Shown: piece by piece, positions 16,748 to 26,980 of the stretch
Numbering within the stretch: position 1 is the stretch's first letter
How the letters are laid out: every line of letters begins with the position of its first letter
From: an uncultured Chitinophaga sp.
GTDB lineage: Bacteria > Bacteroidota > Bacteroidia > Chitinophagales > Chitinophagaceae
DNA: 64,000 nt
Reading direction: 5' to 3'
NCBI RefSeq assembly: GCF_946479755.1
Contig: NZ_CAMLHC010000015.1
Coordinates: 62,001 to 126,000, forward strand
Position numbers and translations under genes: made by a program
Notes under the pieces: model-generated
What the model saw: the letters and a program-made list of their open reading frames with translations, nothing else
Databases searched by the model: none
Told to the model about the DNA's origin: nothing

Positions 16748-17821
16748 ATGAGCAACACACACACGAACACGACGACGAACAAAACAGACAGGATTATATC
16801 GGGGATCACCACCGTGGTGGCCTCCATTGTGGTGATATGTCTCGCCATATGGGGCGTAAGGACGCTATTGCACCAATGGAAATATGAAGAAACCAACGAC
16901 GCCCAGGTCGATGAATATATCAACCCGGTGGTAGCCAAGGTCACCGGTTATGTGGAATCCATCCGCTATGAGGAAAACCAGGAAGTAAAAAAAGGCGACA
17001 CCCTGGTGGTGATAGACAACAGTGAATATGCCGCCCAGCAGCAGGAAGCCGATGCGGCGTTGCTCAACGCCAAAGCACAGGTGACTGTCATCCAGAGTAG
17101 TGTGACCACCTCCTCGGAAACGGCCAAAGTATACCAGTCCCAGATTGCCGCCGCCCAAGCGAAGCTGCACAACCAGGAACAGGAATATGACCGTTATAAA
17201 AAACTCTATGACGCCGAATCCGCTACCAAACAACAACTGGAAAAAGTAGAAGCGGCGCTGGCGGTAGCCCGTTCCGAATATAATACAGCAATAGATGCCC
17301 ACAATGCGGCGATCGCTAAGATAAACGACGCCCGCGTGCAACAGAGCGCGCTGGAAGCCGAAATCAAAAGAAGGGAAGCAGTGGTGAAAAACAGGGACCT
17401 TACCGTGTCCTATACAGTGATCACGGCGCCGTATGACGGCAAAATGGGACGCCGTACCATACAGCCAGGTCAACTGATACAGGCGGGTCAAACACTGGCC
17501 TACATCGTAGACTGGGAAGCTGGGAAGTGGGTCGTAGCTAATTTTAAAGAGACACAGATACGCCACATGTTCATCGGGGAAACGGCCAGCATCGCGGTAG
17601 ACGCTTTCCCGGGAAAGTCCTTCACCGGTAAAATAGAATCCCTGTCAGGCGCCACCGGCAGCCGGTTTTCATTGTTGCCTCCGGATAATGCTACCGGTAA
17701 CTTTGTGAAGATCGCTCAACGTATTCCGGTACGGATACGGCTAAACGGTAACCCGGAAGAACTGAAAGCCCTTTCGGCCGGCATGAGTGTAAACGTATCT
17801 GTATCTAAAGCCCGCCGGTGA
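16748..17821 (+). CDS. HlyD/EmrA-family membrane-fusion protein
   Basis: A 357-residue periplasmic adaptor. One membrane helix (about 16-38), the biotinyl-lipoyl motif halves (VAKVTGYVESIRYEENQEVKKGD, and VSYTVITAPYDGKMGRRTIQPGQ), a long coiled coil between them (about 90-205) and a beta-barrel part (WVVANFKETQIRHMFIGE) are all in the usual order. It connects the inner-membrane MFS pump to the TolC channel. Cytoplasmic N-terminus is Thr/Asn-rich. Part of the three-gene efflux operon. Confidence 0.93.
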   Translation: MSNTHTNTTTNKTDRIISGITTVVASIVVICLAIWGVRTLLHQWKYEETNDAQVDEYINPVVAKVTGYVESIRYEENQEVKKGDTLVVIDNSEYAAQQQEADAALLNAKAQVTVIQSSVTTSSETAKVYQSQIAAAQAKLHNQEQEYDRYKKLYDAESATKQQLEKVEAALAVARSEYNTAIDAHNAAIAKINDARVQQSALEAEIKRREAVVKNRDLTVSYTVITAPYDGKMGRRTIQPGQLIQAGQTLAYIVDWEAGKWVVANFKETQIRHMFIGETASIAVDAFPGKSFTGKIESLSGATGSRFSLLPPDNATGNFVKIAQRIPVRIRLNGNPEELKALSAGMSVNVSVSKARR

Positions 17822-17823
17822 TC

Positions 17824-19419
17824 ATGAGTAAAGGCAATCGTATATTCAGGGCATGGGCGCCGGAATGGCTGATCAGGCTGACGATCTTCCTCGTCCTGTT
17901 TCCTACCGTCATGCTGTTTGCGCTGTCAACGGCCAACATCAGCGCGGCGACCGGGTTCTATGGCGTAGAACCGGCAGACATGCAGTTCTCTATGTTATTG
18001 TATTATGCCGCACTGGCCAGCTTCACGCCCCTGGAACGCCGTTTCTTCAGCCGTGTTTCCACCAAAGAGTACTTCCTGATATGCCTCGTGTTGCAGGTGC
18101 TCATCAGCTATGCCTGCTACCATACCCGCACGCTGCCGGTGCTCTTCGCCTGCCGGTTTCTGCAGGGGATGGTCAACTGCGGCGTGACAAGTATCTGTCT
18201 GACATTACTCTTCGGGAGGTTAAAATCAGAACACGCAAGGGAAACCGGCTACACCATCTTTTACTCCATGATCCTGTGTTCAGCCTCGCTCACCTCCCTG
18301 GTGACCGCGCCACTGGTGGACAACTACGAGTACAACGTACTGTATAAGATGATCATCTACACTTTTGTGCCCGGCGGGATACTGTTACTGCTGCTGATGA
18401 ACAAAGTGCACCTGGTAAGAAAAACACCTTTGTACCAGCTGGACTGGGCCAGCTTTTTCCTGTACAGTCCCATGCTCATCCTGATCGCCTATGTGGTCAC
18501 CTACGGGCAGCAATACTATTGGCTGCAGGACGATACCATCGTGTGGAGCCTGATCTGCATCGTGTTCCTGGCCATTGTGTTTGTGACGCGACAGCTGGTC
18601 CGTAAGCGGCCATTTATACACCAGGAGGTATTTCAGTCCAGGGCTTTTGTGTTCGGTATTTTTCTGATCGGGATGTTATATTTAATACGAGGCGCTTTCT
18701 CCATTACCACCACTTATTTCTCTACGGTACTGGGGATGGACCCCATCAATTTGTATGAGCTGTTGATTTACAATATCGTCGGGATCATTATCGGTGCGGT
18801 TATCTCCGGTAGGCTGATCATTAAAAAACGGCCGCTTCGGTTTATCTGGCTGGCAGGTTTTTCCCTGTTGTTATTATTTCATGGGGGCATGTATTTTTTG
18901 TTTGCCTCAGAAGCAGACATGAATACGTTTATCATACCCCTGCTGTTACAGGGTATGGGTGCCGGCATGGTGTTTACGCCGATATTGTTGTTTACCATTT
19001 CCTCGGTACCGGAAGCCCTGAGCCAGTCAGCCGCGGCGGTGGGCGTATTTATCCGCTTCGCGTTTTTCGGCATCAGCACGGCGCTGATAAATTACTTTTC
19101 CCTGTTTTATGCCGGCACCCATACGCTGCGGCTGACAGACCACATTTCAAGGGCAGATAATGGCCTGGAGGAACGCCTGAAGTTATACCAGTCAACCCTG
19201 CATACCAGGGGAATGGAATCCGATATGGCGGCCCGCGCAGCTACCGGGCTACTGGACAAGGCAGTGAAGAAACAAGCTTTCCTGAAATATGCGATGGACT
19301 ATAATGAGCTGGTCGTTTTGTTGATCCTGGGGTTGATGTTACTGATCATTATGGCGCCGTTTATTAATCGTACGATCATTGACGTGAAGGCTAAACAGCC
19401 CGCTGCTGCTACGTTCTAG
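17824..19419 (+). CDS. MFS efflux transporter, EmrB-like
   Basis: A 531-residue major-facilitator protein with about 14 hydrophobic segments, the DHA2/EmrB layout. Signature regions: CRFLQGMVNCGVTSICLTLLFGR (motif with FQG), and the C-terminal half LLLQGMGAGMVFTPILLFTISSVPE, the usual EmrB motif C-like block. The ATG at 17824 follows the stop of the adaptor gene by 2 bp; a GTG at 17818 overlapping that stop is possible. Conserved acidic residues in the first helix of true EmrB are not evident, and the first helices are divergent, so the substrate range may differ. It probably exports a lipophilic toxic compound. Confidence 0.88.
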   Translation: MSKGNRIFRAWAPEWLIRLTIFLVLFPTVMLFALSTANISAATGFYGVEPADMQFSMLLYYAALASFTPLERRFFSRVSTKEYFLICLVLQVLISYACYHTRTLPVLFACRFLQGMVNCGVTSICLTLLFGRLKSEHARETGYTIFYSMILCSASLTSLVTAPLVDNYEYNVLYKMIIYTFVPGGILLLLLMNKVHLVRKTPLYQLDWASFFLYSPMLILIAYVVTYGQQYYWLQDDTIVWSLICIVFLAIVFVTRQLVRKRPFIHQEVFQSRAFVFGIFLIGMLYLIRGAFSITTTYFSTVLGMDPINLYELLIYNIVGIIIGAVISGRLIIKKRPLRFIWLAGFSLLLLFHGGMYFLFASEADMNTFIIPLLLQGMGAGMVFTPILLFTISSVPEALSQSAAAVGVFIRFAFFGISTALINYFSLFYAGTHTLRLTDHISRADNGLEERLKLYQSTLHTRGMESDMAARAATGLLDKAVKKQAFLKYAMDYNELVVLLILGLMLLIIMAPFINRTIIDVKAKQPAAATF

Positions 19420-19480
19420 GGTTATAGTTCTACATGAAGTGAAAAAATATAAGCAGCTGATTCTGATGATGATATAATAT

Positions 19481-19519
19481 ATAAAAGAAAAGACGCATGA
19501 ACTGCGTCTTTTCTTTTAT
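19481..19519. terminator. Bidirectional terminator, efflux operon/TlpA
   Basis: Perfect 17-bp arms (19481-19497 and 19503-19519) with a TGAAC loop; the arms are A-rich on the left and T-rich on the right, so U-runs form in both directions. Located between two convergent genes. Confidence 0.9.
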
Positions 19520-19541
19520 TGATGATTTTATGTTGATGATA

Positions 19542-20675
19542 TTACGGCATCAGCTCTTTCAGTTTTTTATCGAGTTCACCGCCTTCGAGTTTTTGAGCGA
19601 TGATTTTTCCTTTCGGATCGAGGATGAACAGGGTCGGCAGCACCTGTACGTTGAACGTGTTTTTGGATACCTCGCTTTTAGCATCATGGGCTTGCGGCCA
19701 CGGATTGTTTTCATCTTTTACCGCTTTAAGCCATGCGGCTTTGTCGCGGTCGGTGGAGATGCTGAGGATCTCAAAATTCTTGTCTTTGTATTGCGCATAC
19801 AGTTCACGCATGTGCGGGAAAGAAGCGCGGCAGGGGCCGCACCAGCTGGCCCAGAAGTCGATCAGCAGGTATTTACCCCGGTAGTCGGAGAGCTTCACTG
19901 CTTTTTCCACTTCGTTCTTCAACGTGAAGTCGGCCGGTGTGGCGCCGTTGGCGCTCAGCTTACGGGCGGCGATTTCTGTTTTAATGGCTTCGCCTTCGCG
20001 CAGTGCTTTAATGCCTGGCGTCAGCCGTTCGTACAATGCGGTCAGTGTTTTGCTGTCCAGGGAGCCGCTGTTGCGTTGTAAGATAACGGCCGAAGCATAA
20101 GACCCGGGGTTCTTACTCACGTGGCGTTGTACCAGTTTAGTCGTAGCGGCTTTTTCCATAGTTTCCACATCGGCTGCTGCAGCGGCATTGGGGTTTTTAC
20201 CGTAAAGGCTTTTCATCACATCTTCACCATATTTCTGTTTCATAGCCTTTTCGATAGCTTCCCAGGCTTTCTCCTGGTCAGCGGAGAAGGCGGCATATAC
20301 CTGCTGCGCAGCGCCGTCCACAGAGGAGTAATGTGTACCATTACTGTCTATTGTTGCTACCACATGATAAGTACCTGGTTTGTCGATCAATATCGCCTGC
20401 GGCGCATACCCGCCTCTCACTTTTGAATCGTGGAGCGAAGCAAACAGTAAGCGGTAGGGTGCTTCAAAAGGAACTTCTCCTGAGAAGGTGTTGTTGACCA
20501 CATTCATGGAGTCGTAGCGGTCCGGATTGCGGGAGTACATATCCATGCGGTTGTAGCCGCGGGTGTCACCGACCACAGTGCCTTTAATGACCACCGTCTT
20601 TTGCTGTGCATAGGCTCCTGTGCTTAAGGCGGTGAACAGCAGCAGGATACGGGCGCTTGTTGTTATTTTTTTCAT
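19542..20675 (-). CDS. TlpA-like thioredoxin with N-terminal DUF4369-like domain
   Basis: A 377-residue exported thiol-disulfide protein. After a signal peptide (MKKITTSARILLLFTALSTGAYA) the first 200 residues resemble the DUF4369 domain found in Bacteroidota TlpA proteins (VVIKGTVVGDTRGYNRMDMY). The C-terminal part is a thioredoxin fold: GKYLLIDFWASWCGPCR with the active-site WCGPC near residues 274-278, and VLPTLFILDPKGKIIA with the cis-proline. The start at 20675 was preferred to 20699 because it begins the signal peptide. It lies 55 bp behind the SusD gene and may maintain cysteines of secreted enzymes or proteins of this uptake locus. Confidence 0.9.
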   Translation of the reverse strand: MKKITTSARILLLFTALSTGAYAQQKTVVIKGTVVGDTRGYNRMDMYSRNPDRYDSMNVVNNTFSGEVPFEAPYRLLFASLHDSKVRGGYAPQAILIDKPGTYHVVATIDSNGTHYSSVDGAAQQVYAAFSADQEKAWEAIEKAMKQKYGEDVMKSLYGKNPNAAAAADVETMEKAATTKLVQRHVSKNPGSYASAVILQRNSGSLDSKTLTALYERLTPGIKALREGEAIKTEIAARKLSANGATPADFTLKNEVEKAVKLSDYRGKYLLIDFWASWCGPCRASFPHMRELYAQYKDKNFEILSISTDRDKAAWLKAVKDENNPWPQAHDAKSEVSKNTFNVQVLPTLFILDPKGKIIAQKLEGGELDKKLKELMP

Positions 20676-20730
20676 ATTGACAGATTGAATGGTTGGCATT
20701 GTAAGTTAATTTATTCCCCGACGGGTTGTA

Positions 20731-22311
20731 TTAATCCCATTCCGGATTTTGTTTCAACTCTTTTCCTGCCGGGTATTTATTAAGTACATCTATCGGAATA
20801 GGGAACAGGTACATCTTCGGCGCTACAAATACCCTGTCTTCGATTTTTGTACGGGTATAGGTACGTTTACCGTTGACAACGGTGATGACCATACCGTACA
20901 CCGGCTGACCGATGATCTGCGGACCTTTGTTCCAGCGACGCACATCGGCCCAGCGTTGTCCTTCAAAGGCCAGTTCCACCGTTCTTTCCCGCTCATATTT
21001 GTCCCATGTCATTTCTCCTGCATCGATAGTCGGCATACCAGCGCGCACCCTGAGGAGGTTCACGTAAGTGCGTGCCTCTTCTGCATTGCCCATTTTCAGC
21101 TGGCACTCTGCATAGTTGAGATATATCTCACCCAGCCGTATGATGACAGCATTGTTCAGGTTGGGATTGGAAATGCCTTTCAGGTCGTAGGTGGTGTCCA
21201 GGAATTTTTTGAGATAGTAGCCTGTTGGCGTGCCACGTTCAGCCGGATTAGCAGCGCTGCCTTTCTGCAGGTCCAGTATCTCGCCGCGGAACAGCATACC
21301 GTCATACAATACGCTGCTGTAAAGGCGGGGATCACGGTTTTCGTAGGGGCGTTCAGGATTGTAGGACGGCGACTCGTTCCAGGGCCTGCCGTCTTTCATC
21401 AGAAACGCATCTACGATGTTCTGGGTCGGATCGTTAACGCCACTGGCGAAGCCGGTGAGGTTACGCGGATACTCGTAATCGTTCAGGTCATGTTTTTGTT
21501 TGCTTTGCAGGCTGCCGAACTGTTTATCAAAAATGACCTCCACATTGTTATCATTACCCGGCTGGAACAGGGACTTGAAATCCGGGAACAATTTGTACTG
21601 GTTCAGGTCCATCACCTGTTTGGCGGCGGCAGCTGCGCGCGGATAGTCCAGTTCATTGAGCAGCAGCCTGCATTTCATGGCATAGCAGGCGCCTTGCGTG
21701 GCGCGGCCTGTCTGTGCAGGATCGGAATATTTGGCGGGAAGGAGCGTGGCGGCTGTTTCGAAGTCTTTCAGGATGAAGTTCACACATTCTTTGGCGGTAG
21801 CGCGTGGAACGGCCAGTTCATCATTCAGTCCCAGTGCCTTTTCTATGATGGGAAACGCTCCGAAATGTTGATAGATGTCCATGTAAAACAAAGCACGAAG
21901 GAAATGAGCTTCCCCGCGCATCCGTTGCTGCAGCGCGGCGCTGAACGGGGCTGACTGCAGCTGTTCCAGCAGCGTGTTGCATTTGCGGATGCTGGTGTAG
22001 TTGTCGGTCCATACTTCGGAGAACACGCCGGTAGCGGAGTTGTATTGCCCAAAGTTAACCAGCTGGCAATTCAGGTAAGGGCGGTTGGATTCGCCTTCGT
22101 CTGTATAGCTCATGGTAAGATCTCCGCCGCCTCTGTCGTACTCAGTGATAATGCCGGAGTAGATATTGGCAACATAGAGGTTCACCAGGTTACTGTCTTT
22201 CCAGATGACCTCATCGGTGAACTTATCCAGCGGTCCCTTGTTCAGAAAATCCTTTTGGCAGGCCGTCAGGCAGTAGGCGGTGAGCAAAAGAAGGAATATA
22301 TATCTTTTCAT
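20731..22311 (-). CDS. SusD/RagB nutrient-binding lipoprotein
   Basis: A 526-residue outer-membrane lipoprotein of the SusD/RagB family. The signal peptide ends at a lipobox with Cys18 (CLTAC). Family blocks are the N-terminal FLNKGPLDKFTDEVIW, YTSIRKCNTLLEQL, RGEAHFLRALFYMDIYQHFGAFPIIEKAL and the C-terminal FEGQRWADVRRW and PKMYLFPIPIDVLNKYPAGKELKQNPEWD. It is the lid that captures ligand over the SusC channel encoded directly upstream (19 bp). The start was set to 22311 (MKRYIFLLLL). The ligand, a glycan or peptide, cannot be deduced since no glycoside hydrolase accompanies the pair. Confidence 0.95.
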   Translation of the reverse strand: MKRYIFLLLLTAYCLTACQKDFLNKGPLDKFTDEVIWKDSNLVNLYVANIYSGIITEYDRGGGDLTMSYTDEGESNRPYLNCQLVNFGQYNSATGVFSEVWTDNYTSIRKCNTLLEQLQSAPFSAALQQRMRGEAHFLRALFYMDIYQHFGAFPIIEKALGLNDELAVPRATAKECVNFILKDFETAATLLPAKYSDPAQTGRATQGACYAMKCRLLLNELDYPRAAAAAKQVMDLNQYKLFPDFKSLFQPGNDNNVEVIFDKQFGSLQSKQKHDLNDYEYPRNLTGFASGVNDPTQNIVDAFLMKDGRPWNESPSYNPERPYENRDPRLYSSVLYDGMLFRGEILDLQKGSAANPAERGTPTGYYLKKFLDTTYDLKGISNPNLNNAVIIRLGEIYLNYAECQLKMGNAEEARTYVNLLRVRAGMPTIDAGEMTWDKYERERTVELAFEGQRWADVRRWNKGPQIIGQPVYGMVITVVNGKRTYTRTKIEDRVFVAPKMYLFPIPIDVLNKYPAGKELKQNPEWD

Positions 22312-22330
22312 GATGACTGTTATTGGTTGT

Positions 22331-25300
22331 TTACAGTTGAATGTTGACGCCGGCATTGTAGCTGCGGATGATGGGATAGGCTACTGTACCATTAGCTGCA
22401 GCTTCCGGATCTATTTGTTTCAAACGGCTGAAGGTGAGCAGGTTATTACCGTTGAGATAAACTCTTACTCCTTTAATGCCCGCAAGACGGAGCCACTGGG
22501 AGGGCACATTGTACGCCAGCTCAGCATTTTTCAGACGGATGAAGGCAGCGTTGCGTAACCAGAAATCAGAGTCCTGCGTATTGTTGACATAAGCGATGGA
22601 CAGCCGCGGGAAGGTCGCGTTAGGATTCTCCGGTGTCCAGTAGTCTTTATGTATCTCCTGCGCATGACCGTCAGCATAGAAGGGGAAGGAGTAAGGTCCG
22701 TACACGTACGCCATCACGTTACCGTTGCCCTGCCACAGCAGGTTGAGCTCGAAGCCTTTGTAGCGGCCGCCCATAGCGATACCGTATTGTATTTCCGGGT
22801 AACCGCCGTTGTCGGTGATGACCTTATCGTTGTTGGTGATTTTACCATCCCCGTCGATGTCCACATAACGGATATCACCGGCAGACACGGTAGGATACAA
22901 TGGTTTCGGACCTTTCTCCACTTCATCCTGTGACTGGTACAAGCCATCTGACACAAATTTGGCTTTGGGATTGCTGCCATTGAGCCTGATAGCCACCGGT
23001 TTGCCGGTCAGCCGTTGCCATTCCGGAATGCTGCTGGCCTCGGGATAATAGACCATTTTGTTGCGCGCAAAGGTGATGTTGGGTTTCACGTAGTAGGTGA
23101 ACTTGCCCGCATTGCCGTTATAACCCGCGCTGATTTCAAAACCGCGGTTATCCACGATACCTGCGTTTTCCACCGGCAGGGTAATGCCAATAACGTCCGG
23201 TACGGCTTGTGCACGGGGAGCAAGGATGTCCTTGGTGCGTTTGTAGAAGTAGTCGGCGGTAATGCTGATCCGGTTGTCCCACAACTGCATATCGAAACCG
23301 AAGTTGCTCATCACTGCCTTTTCCCAGGTGAAGTTAGGGTTGGGCAGTACGTTCAGCTGAAGGCCCTGGTAATATACCGGGTTGACGCCCCCAAAAGAAT
23401 AGCCATGGCTCACGCCATAAATGTCTGCACCCACCAGGCTGTAGCTGGCAAGGAACTGGTATGGATCTACACGGTCATTACCCAATTGGCCCCAGGAACC
23501 ACGTAGTTTAAGATAATCCACCAGTCCGTGCTGCGGGAAGAAGTTTTCTTTGGAGATGACCCAGCCGGCGCCGATGGAAGGGAAGAAGCCGAAGCGGCCA
23601 TCCCGGGGGAAGATGTCGGACCCGTCATAGCGGAAGTTCATTTCCAGCAGGTATTTTTGTTGATAGTCATAGGTGAAACGACCTACCACCCCTTGCCTGT
23701 ACCTGCGGCTGGCGGTGCCTTCCACGGCTGTATTGGTGGGATCTGAAGCGTTCAGGATTTCCAGTGCCGGGGATACGAAGTTTCTGCCCGTAGCGCCGAA
23801 ATACCGTTCGTTAAAAATCGTCTGGGTATACAACACCATGCCACCTACGTGGTGATCTTTAAAAGAACGGTCGTAGTTCACAGAGAATTCGCTAGTGGCG
23901 TAGAAGTTCTGCCGGTTGTTCTCTGTGAGTTCAGGTGCTGCCGGCAGGTTATTGGCTTTCTTCATAGCGCCGGCATTATCCATGGTATACAGGGCATACG
24001 GTTTCCAGAAGCTCCGGAAATTGGTCATGTTCCTGTCGTAGGCAAACGTACCTTTCACGGAAAGGCCTTCTGTAAAAGGCAGCTTGTATTGTAAGGACAT
24101 GGTACCATTAAAAGTGTTGACGTTGTTTTGCGTGTAGCCGTCTTCCCCTCTGGATTGCTGATAAATATTACCCCTGGCAGCCGGAACGAAGCCATAAAGA
24201 CCGTTGCTGTATTTATTGACATAATACGGCGGACTGGAAATGGCTATTTTCATTATCTGGGAGCTGGTAGCACGGGCGTCTCTGCTGTCAGACATGATGC
24301 CTGCCAGCTTCACATCGAACAGCAGGCCTTTGGCGATCTCCGACTGGAGGCTGCTGCGCACGTTGTACCGTTTGTAGGTCACCATCGGGTAAAAACCGCC
24401 TTCGTTGTTGTATCCGGCAGACACAAAGTAGCGTGTCTTTTCATTACCACCGCTTACAGACAGGTCATACCGCTGTTGTATGGAAGTGGGAGCGAGGATA
24501 TCATTATACCAATCGGTGTTCGGATAACGGTCAGGGTCGCTGCCTGTTCTGAATTTCTCCAGCACTTCGTCCGTGTAACCTTTACCTACGGCCGGGTTGA
24601 AGCTGTTCTCATTTTTGAGCGCCACGTTATACAGCCCTGCATATTCGTAAGAGCCCAGTGGTTTAAGGGCCCTGGTCTGTTGCTGCACGGTCAGGTTGCC
24701 GCTAAAGCTGATAGACGGTTTACCGGTTTGACCTGCTTTGGTAGTTACGAGAATCACCCCGTTGGCTGCTCTGGCGCCGTATACCGCGATAGCGGAAGCG
24801 TCTTTCAGCACGGAGATGGTTTCAACGTCTGTAGGGGCGAGGTCGTCCAGGCTCCGGTTGGGAATACCGTCGATCACCACCAGCGGTTCTGAGTTATTAG
24901 TGGTGCTGATACCGCGTACATAAAAGGTAGATCCTTTGCCGGGAGCGCCATTGGCTTTGGAAACAAAGAGACCTGGTACGCGGCCGGACAGGGCGTCGGT
25001 GACCCTGGCCACGGGCGCTTCCGTAATTTCTTTGCTGTTGACAGTAGCTACTGCACCGACTATCTTAGCTCTCTTTTGTTCACCATAACCTACGACCACC
25101 ACTTCTGTCAGTTCTTTGGAAGACGCGATCAGCTTCACGCTTACCGGGGCAGCGCCCGAGGCCAGTACCTCCTGTGGGGTATAACCCACGCCGCTGATCA
25201 TCAGTTTTTTATTGGCGGCATTCGGTATGTTGAATACACCATCGGCGTCCGTGTAGGCGCCGGTGGTAGTACCTGCTACCTGTACGCTGATACGTTCGAG

Positions 25301-25753
25301 GGGAGCGCCTTTATCGTCGGTAACACGTCCTCTTGCCGCAGATATGGTAGCAGCGGGAAGTGAGGAGACCTCGTCCTTTTTAACCTCATTGTCAGCCGTC
25401 AGCACCTGGTTGCTTTTGTCTTTATTGACGGTAATGGCGTAGTAATCCTTTTTAATGTAAAGGAACAACAGGCCGTTGGGGTAGAGGATCGCTTTCAGCT
25501 GATCTTCTACGCTCTGGCTGCCGGCGAGATCGGGATTAAAGGAGGTGTACTTTTCGTTGGCCAGTGTTTTGTCATAGACAAAAGTGACACCGTATTTCTT
25601 TTCCAGTTTTTTCAATGCCGCATCCACGGTCATTTTTTCCTGTCGTTGTTTGCCGGTTGGTACGGTTTGCTGTGCCATGGCCCTCTGCGGAAGGGTGGTG
25701 GCGTTCAGGCAAAGCAATACCATTCCCATAGGGAAGAATAAGACTTTCCTCAT
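22331..25753 (-). CDS. SusC/RagA TonB-dependent transporter with STN domain
   Basis: A 1140-residue TonB-linked outer-membrane transporter. Order of domains: signal peptide (to about 27), STN/secretin signalling domain (about 40-110, MTVDAALKKLEKKYGVTFVYD), carboxypeptidase-regulatory-like domain (about 138-210, ARGRVTDDKGAPLERISVQV), plug starting at TEVVVVGYGEQKR (about 216), and a 22-strand barrel ending NAGVNIQL. The STN domain receives a ligand signal and passes it to the FecR anti-sigma factor encoded upstream, so the locus is likely self-regulated by its substrate. It forms a complex with the SusD protein. Plug repeats RVPGLFVSKANGAPGKGSTFYVRG and VLKDASAIAVYGARAANGVILVTTK are classical. 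Confidence 0.96.
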   Translation of the reverse strand: MRKVLFFPMGMVLLCLNATTLPQRAMAQQTVPTGKQRQEKMTVDAALKKLEKKYGVTFVYDKTLANEKYTSFNPDLAGSQSVEDQLKAILYPNGLLFLYIKKDYYAITVNKDKSNQVLTADNEVKKDEVSSLPAATISAARGRVTDDKGAPLERISVQVAGTTTGAYTDADGVFNIPNAANKKLMISGVGYTPQEVLASGAAPVSVKLIASSKELTEVVVVGYGEQKRAKIVGAVATVNSKEITEAPVARVTDALSGRVPGLFVSKANGAPGKGSTFYVRGISTTNNSEPLVVIDGIPNRSLDDLAPTDVETISVLKDASAIAVYGARAANGVILVTTKAGQTGKPSISFSGNLTVQQQTRALKPLGSYEYAGLYNVALKNENSFNPAVGKGYTDEVLEKFRTGSDPDRYPNTDWYNDILAPTSIQQRYDLSVSGGNEKTRYFVSAGYNNEGGFYPMVTYKRYNVRSSLQSEIAKGLLFDVKLAGIMSDSRDARATSSQIMKIAISSPPYYVNKYSNGLYGFVPAARGNIYQQSRGEDGYTQNNVNTFNGTMSLQYKLPFTEGLSVKGTFAYDRNMTNFRSFWKPYALYTMDNAGAMKKANNLPAAPELTENNRQNFYATSEFSVNYDRSFKDHHVGGMVLYTQTIFNERYFGATGRNFVSPALEILNASDPTNTAVEGTASRRYRQGVVGRFTYDYQQKYLLEMNFRYDGSDIFPRDGRFGFFPSIGAGWVISKENFFPQHGLVDYLKLRGSWGQLGNDRVDPYQFLASYSLVGADIYGVSHGYSFGGVNPVYYQGLQLNVLPNPNFTWEKAVMSNFGFDMQLWDNRISITADYFYKRTKDILAPRAQAVPDVIGITLPVENAGIVDNRGFEISAGYNGNAGKFTYYVKPNITFARNKMVYYPEASSIPEWQRLTGKPVAIRLNGSNPKAKFVSDGLYQSQDEVEKGPKPLYPTVSAGDIRYVDIDGDGKITNNDKVITDNGGYPEIQYGIAMGGRYKGFELNLLWQGNGNVMAYVYGPYSFPFYADGHAQEIHKDYWTPENPNATFPRLSIAYVNNTQDSDFWLRNAAFIRLKNAELAYNVPSQWLRLAGIKGVRVYLNGNNLLTFSRLKQIDPEAAANGTVAYPIIRSYNAGVNIQL

Positions 25754-25869
25754 CGTTAGTTGGTTTTATGATTTTGGTTAGCGTTGCGCTAGTCCTTGTT
25801 TAGCATACAGTCGGCGAATGGTGGGTGCTCTGAACTGAATGGTCGATGTTTGATGTTTGTTTCTAATTT

Positions 25870-26895
25870 TTATTTTCGGTTACTGAAATACATAGTATCG
25901 TTCTTGCGGCTGATTTGTATATCAAGCACATTGGAGATGATAAAGAGAATGTCAGCTTTGTTCTCCAGGTATATAACACCTTCTATTTTCCTTTCCTTTA
26001 TTTTTTCATCGCTCACCACGATTTTCTCTCCGTAGTTGTTTTCCAGGATGTCTATGACGTCAGACAGGGGAGCATCTGTCAACGTCAGCTTACCCTGTGT
26101 CCAGCTGCTGTAGCTGCTGTCAGCTTTTAAAGCGGAAACCTGTCGGGCCTGTGCGTTGTATTCCACGAGATCGCCAGGGGAGAGGATCCTGCTGGTCTGC
26201 TGTGGATCATGAAAATCGACACGCACTTTTCCGGATTGCAGGAAAATAGCGGTCCGGTGCTGGCGCTGCTTCAGGTCAAAGGTGGTACCGAGTACGGTCA
26301 CATCGGCATCCGTAGTATGTACGATAAACCCGGCTGCTTTTTTATCCGGGTTCACCCGGAACCAGGCCTCGCCATGCAGCCACAATTCACGCAGCTGTCC
26401 GTTCAGGGAGCGGCGGTATTGCAGGGTGGAGTTGGCCCGCAGTGTTACGAGCGAGCTGTCGGGAAGCACTACCTGCCTGGTTTCCCCGAAAGCGGTAGAC
26501 ACCTTCAGTGTCGCTTGCTGCCGCCAGGTATAGAAGGCAGCGGTGCCGGCGATAGCCAGTAACCCCGTCCAGATGGCGGCACGGCGCCAGGTAAGTACAG
26601 CGTATAGGCGTCGGCGTTGAACGGGCGACTGCCGGCGTTGTGCGATGGTACCGGTGAACCGTTGGTACGACTGTGCCACCATTTCTTCCGTTGGTACGTG
26701 TTCGGCGAACCGTACCTGTAAGAGCAGTTGCTTTGCCGTTGTTGCTGTGGCTGCGTTTTCCGGGGCTGCCGCGATCCAGTTTTCCCACCGGGCGGCGACC
26801 GTCGGGTCTTGCTGCAATGCCCATCTCACAAAAGACGGATCGCCCAGCAGTCCTGTTATACTATATTTTTCATTATCCGGTTTATCGCGCTGCAT
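25870..26895 (-). CDS. FecR-type anti-sigma factor
   Basis: A 341-residue inner-membrane anti-sigma factor. The cytoplasmic N-terminus (about 1-105) binds the sigma factor; one membrane helix (AAIWTGLLAIAGTAAFYTW, about 109-127) follows; the periplasmic FecR domain (about 132-235) holds GETRQVVLPDSSLVTLRANS and ELWLHGEAWFRVNPD; the C-terminal DUF4974 domain (about 265-341) shows LTLTDAPLSDVIDILENNYGEKI. It lies between the ECF sigma gene (85 bp upstream) and susC (116 bp downstream), the standard regulatory set. It probably holds the sigma factor inactive until SusC signals through its STN domain. Confidence 0.95.
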   Translation of the reverse strand: MQRDKPDNEKYSITGLLGDPSFVRWALQQDPTVAARWENWIAAAPENAATATTAKQLLLQVRFAEHVPTEEMVAQSYQRFTGTIAQRRQSPVQRRRLYAVLTWRRAAIWTGLLAIAGTAAFYTWRQQATLKVSTAFGETRQVVLPDSSLVTLRANSTLQYRRSLNGQLRELWLHGEAWFRVNPDKKAAGFIVHTTDADVTVLGTTFDLKQRQHRTAIFLQSGKVRVDFHDPQQTSRILSPGDLVEYNAQARQVSALKADSSYSSWTQGKLTLTDAPLSDVIDILENNYGEKIVVSDEKIKERKIEGVIYLENKADILFIISNVLDIQISRKNDTMYFSNRK

Positions 26896-26980
26896 CCTTT
26901 TTTAGCTGATTACTGATATATATAAGTCGGCACAGGGAGATATTACCCCATGAAAACAAAAGTTTTTTAAATTTTTTTTG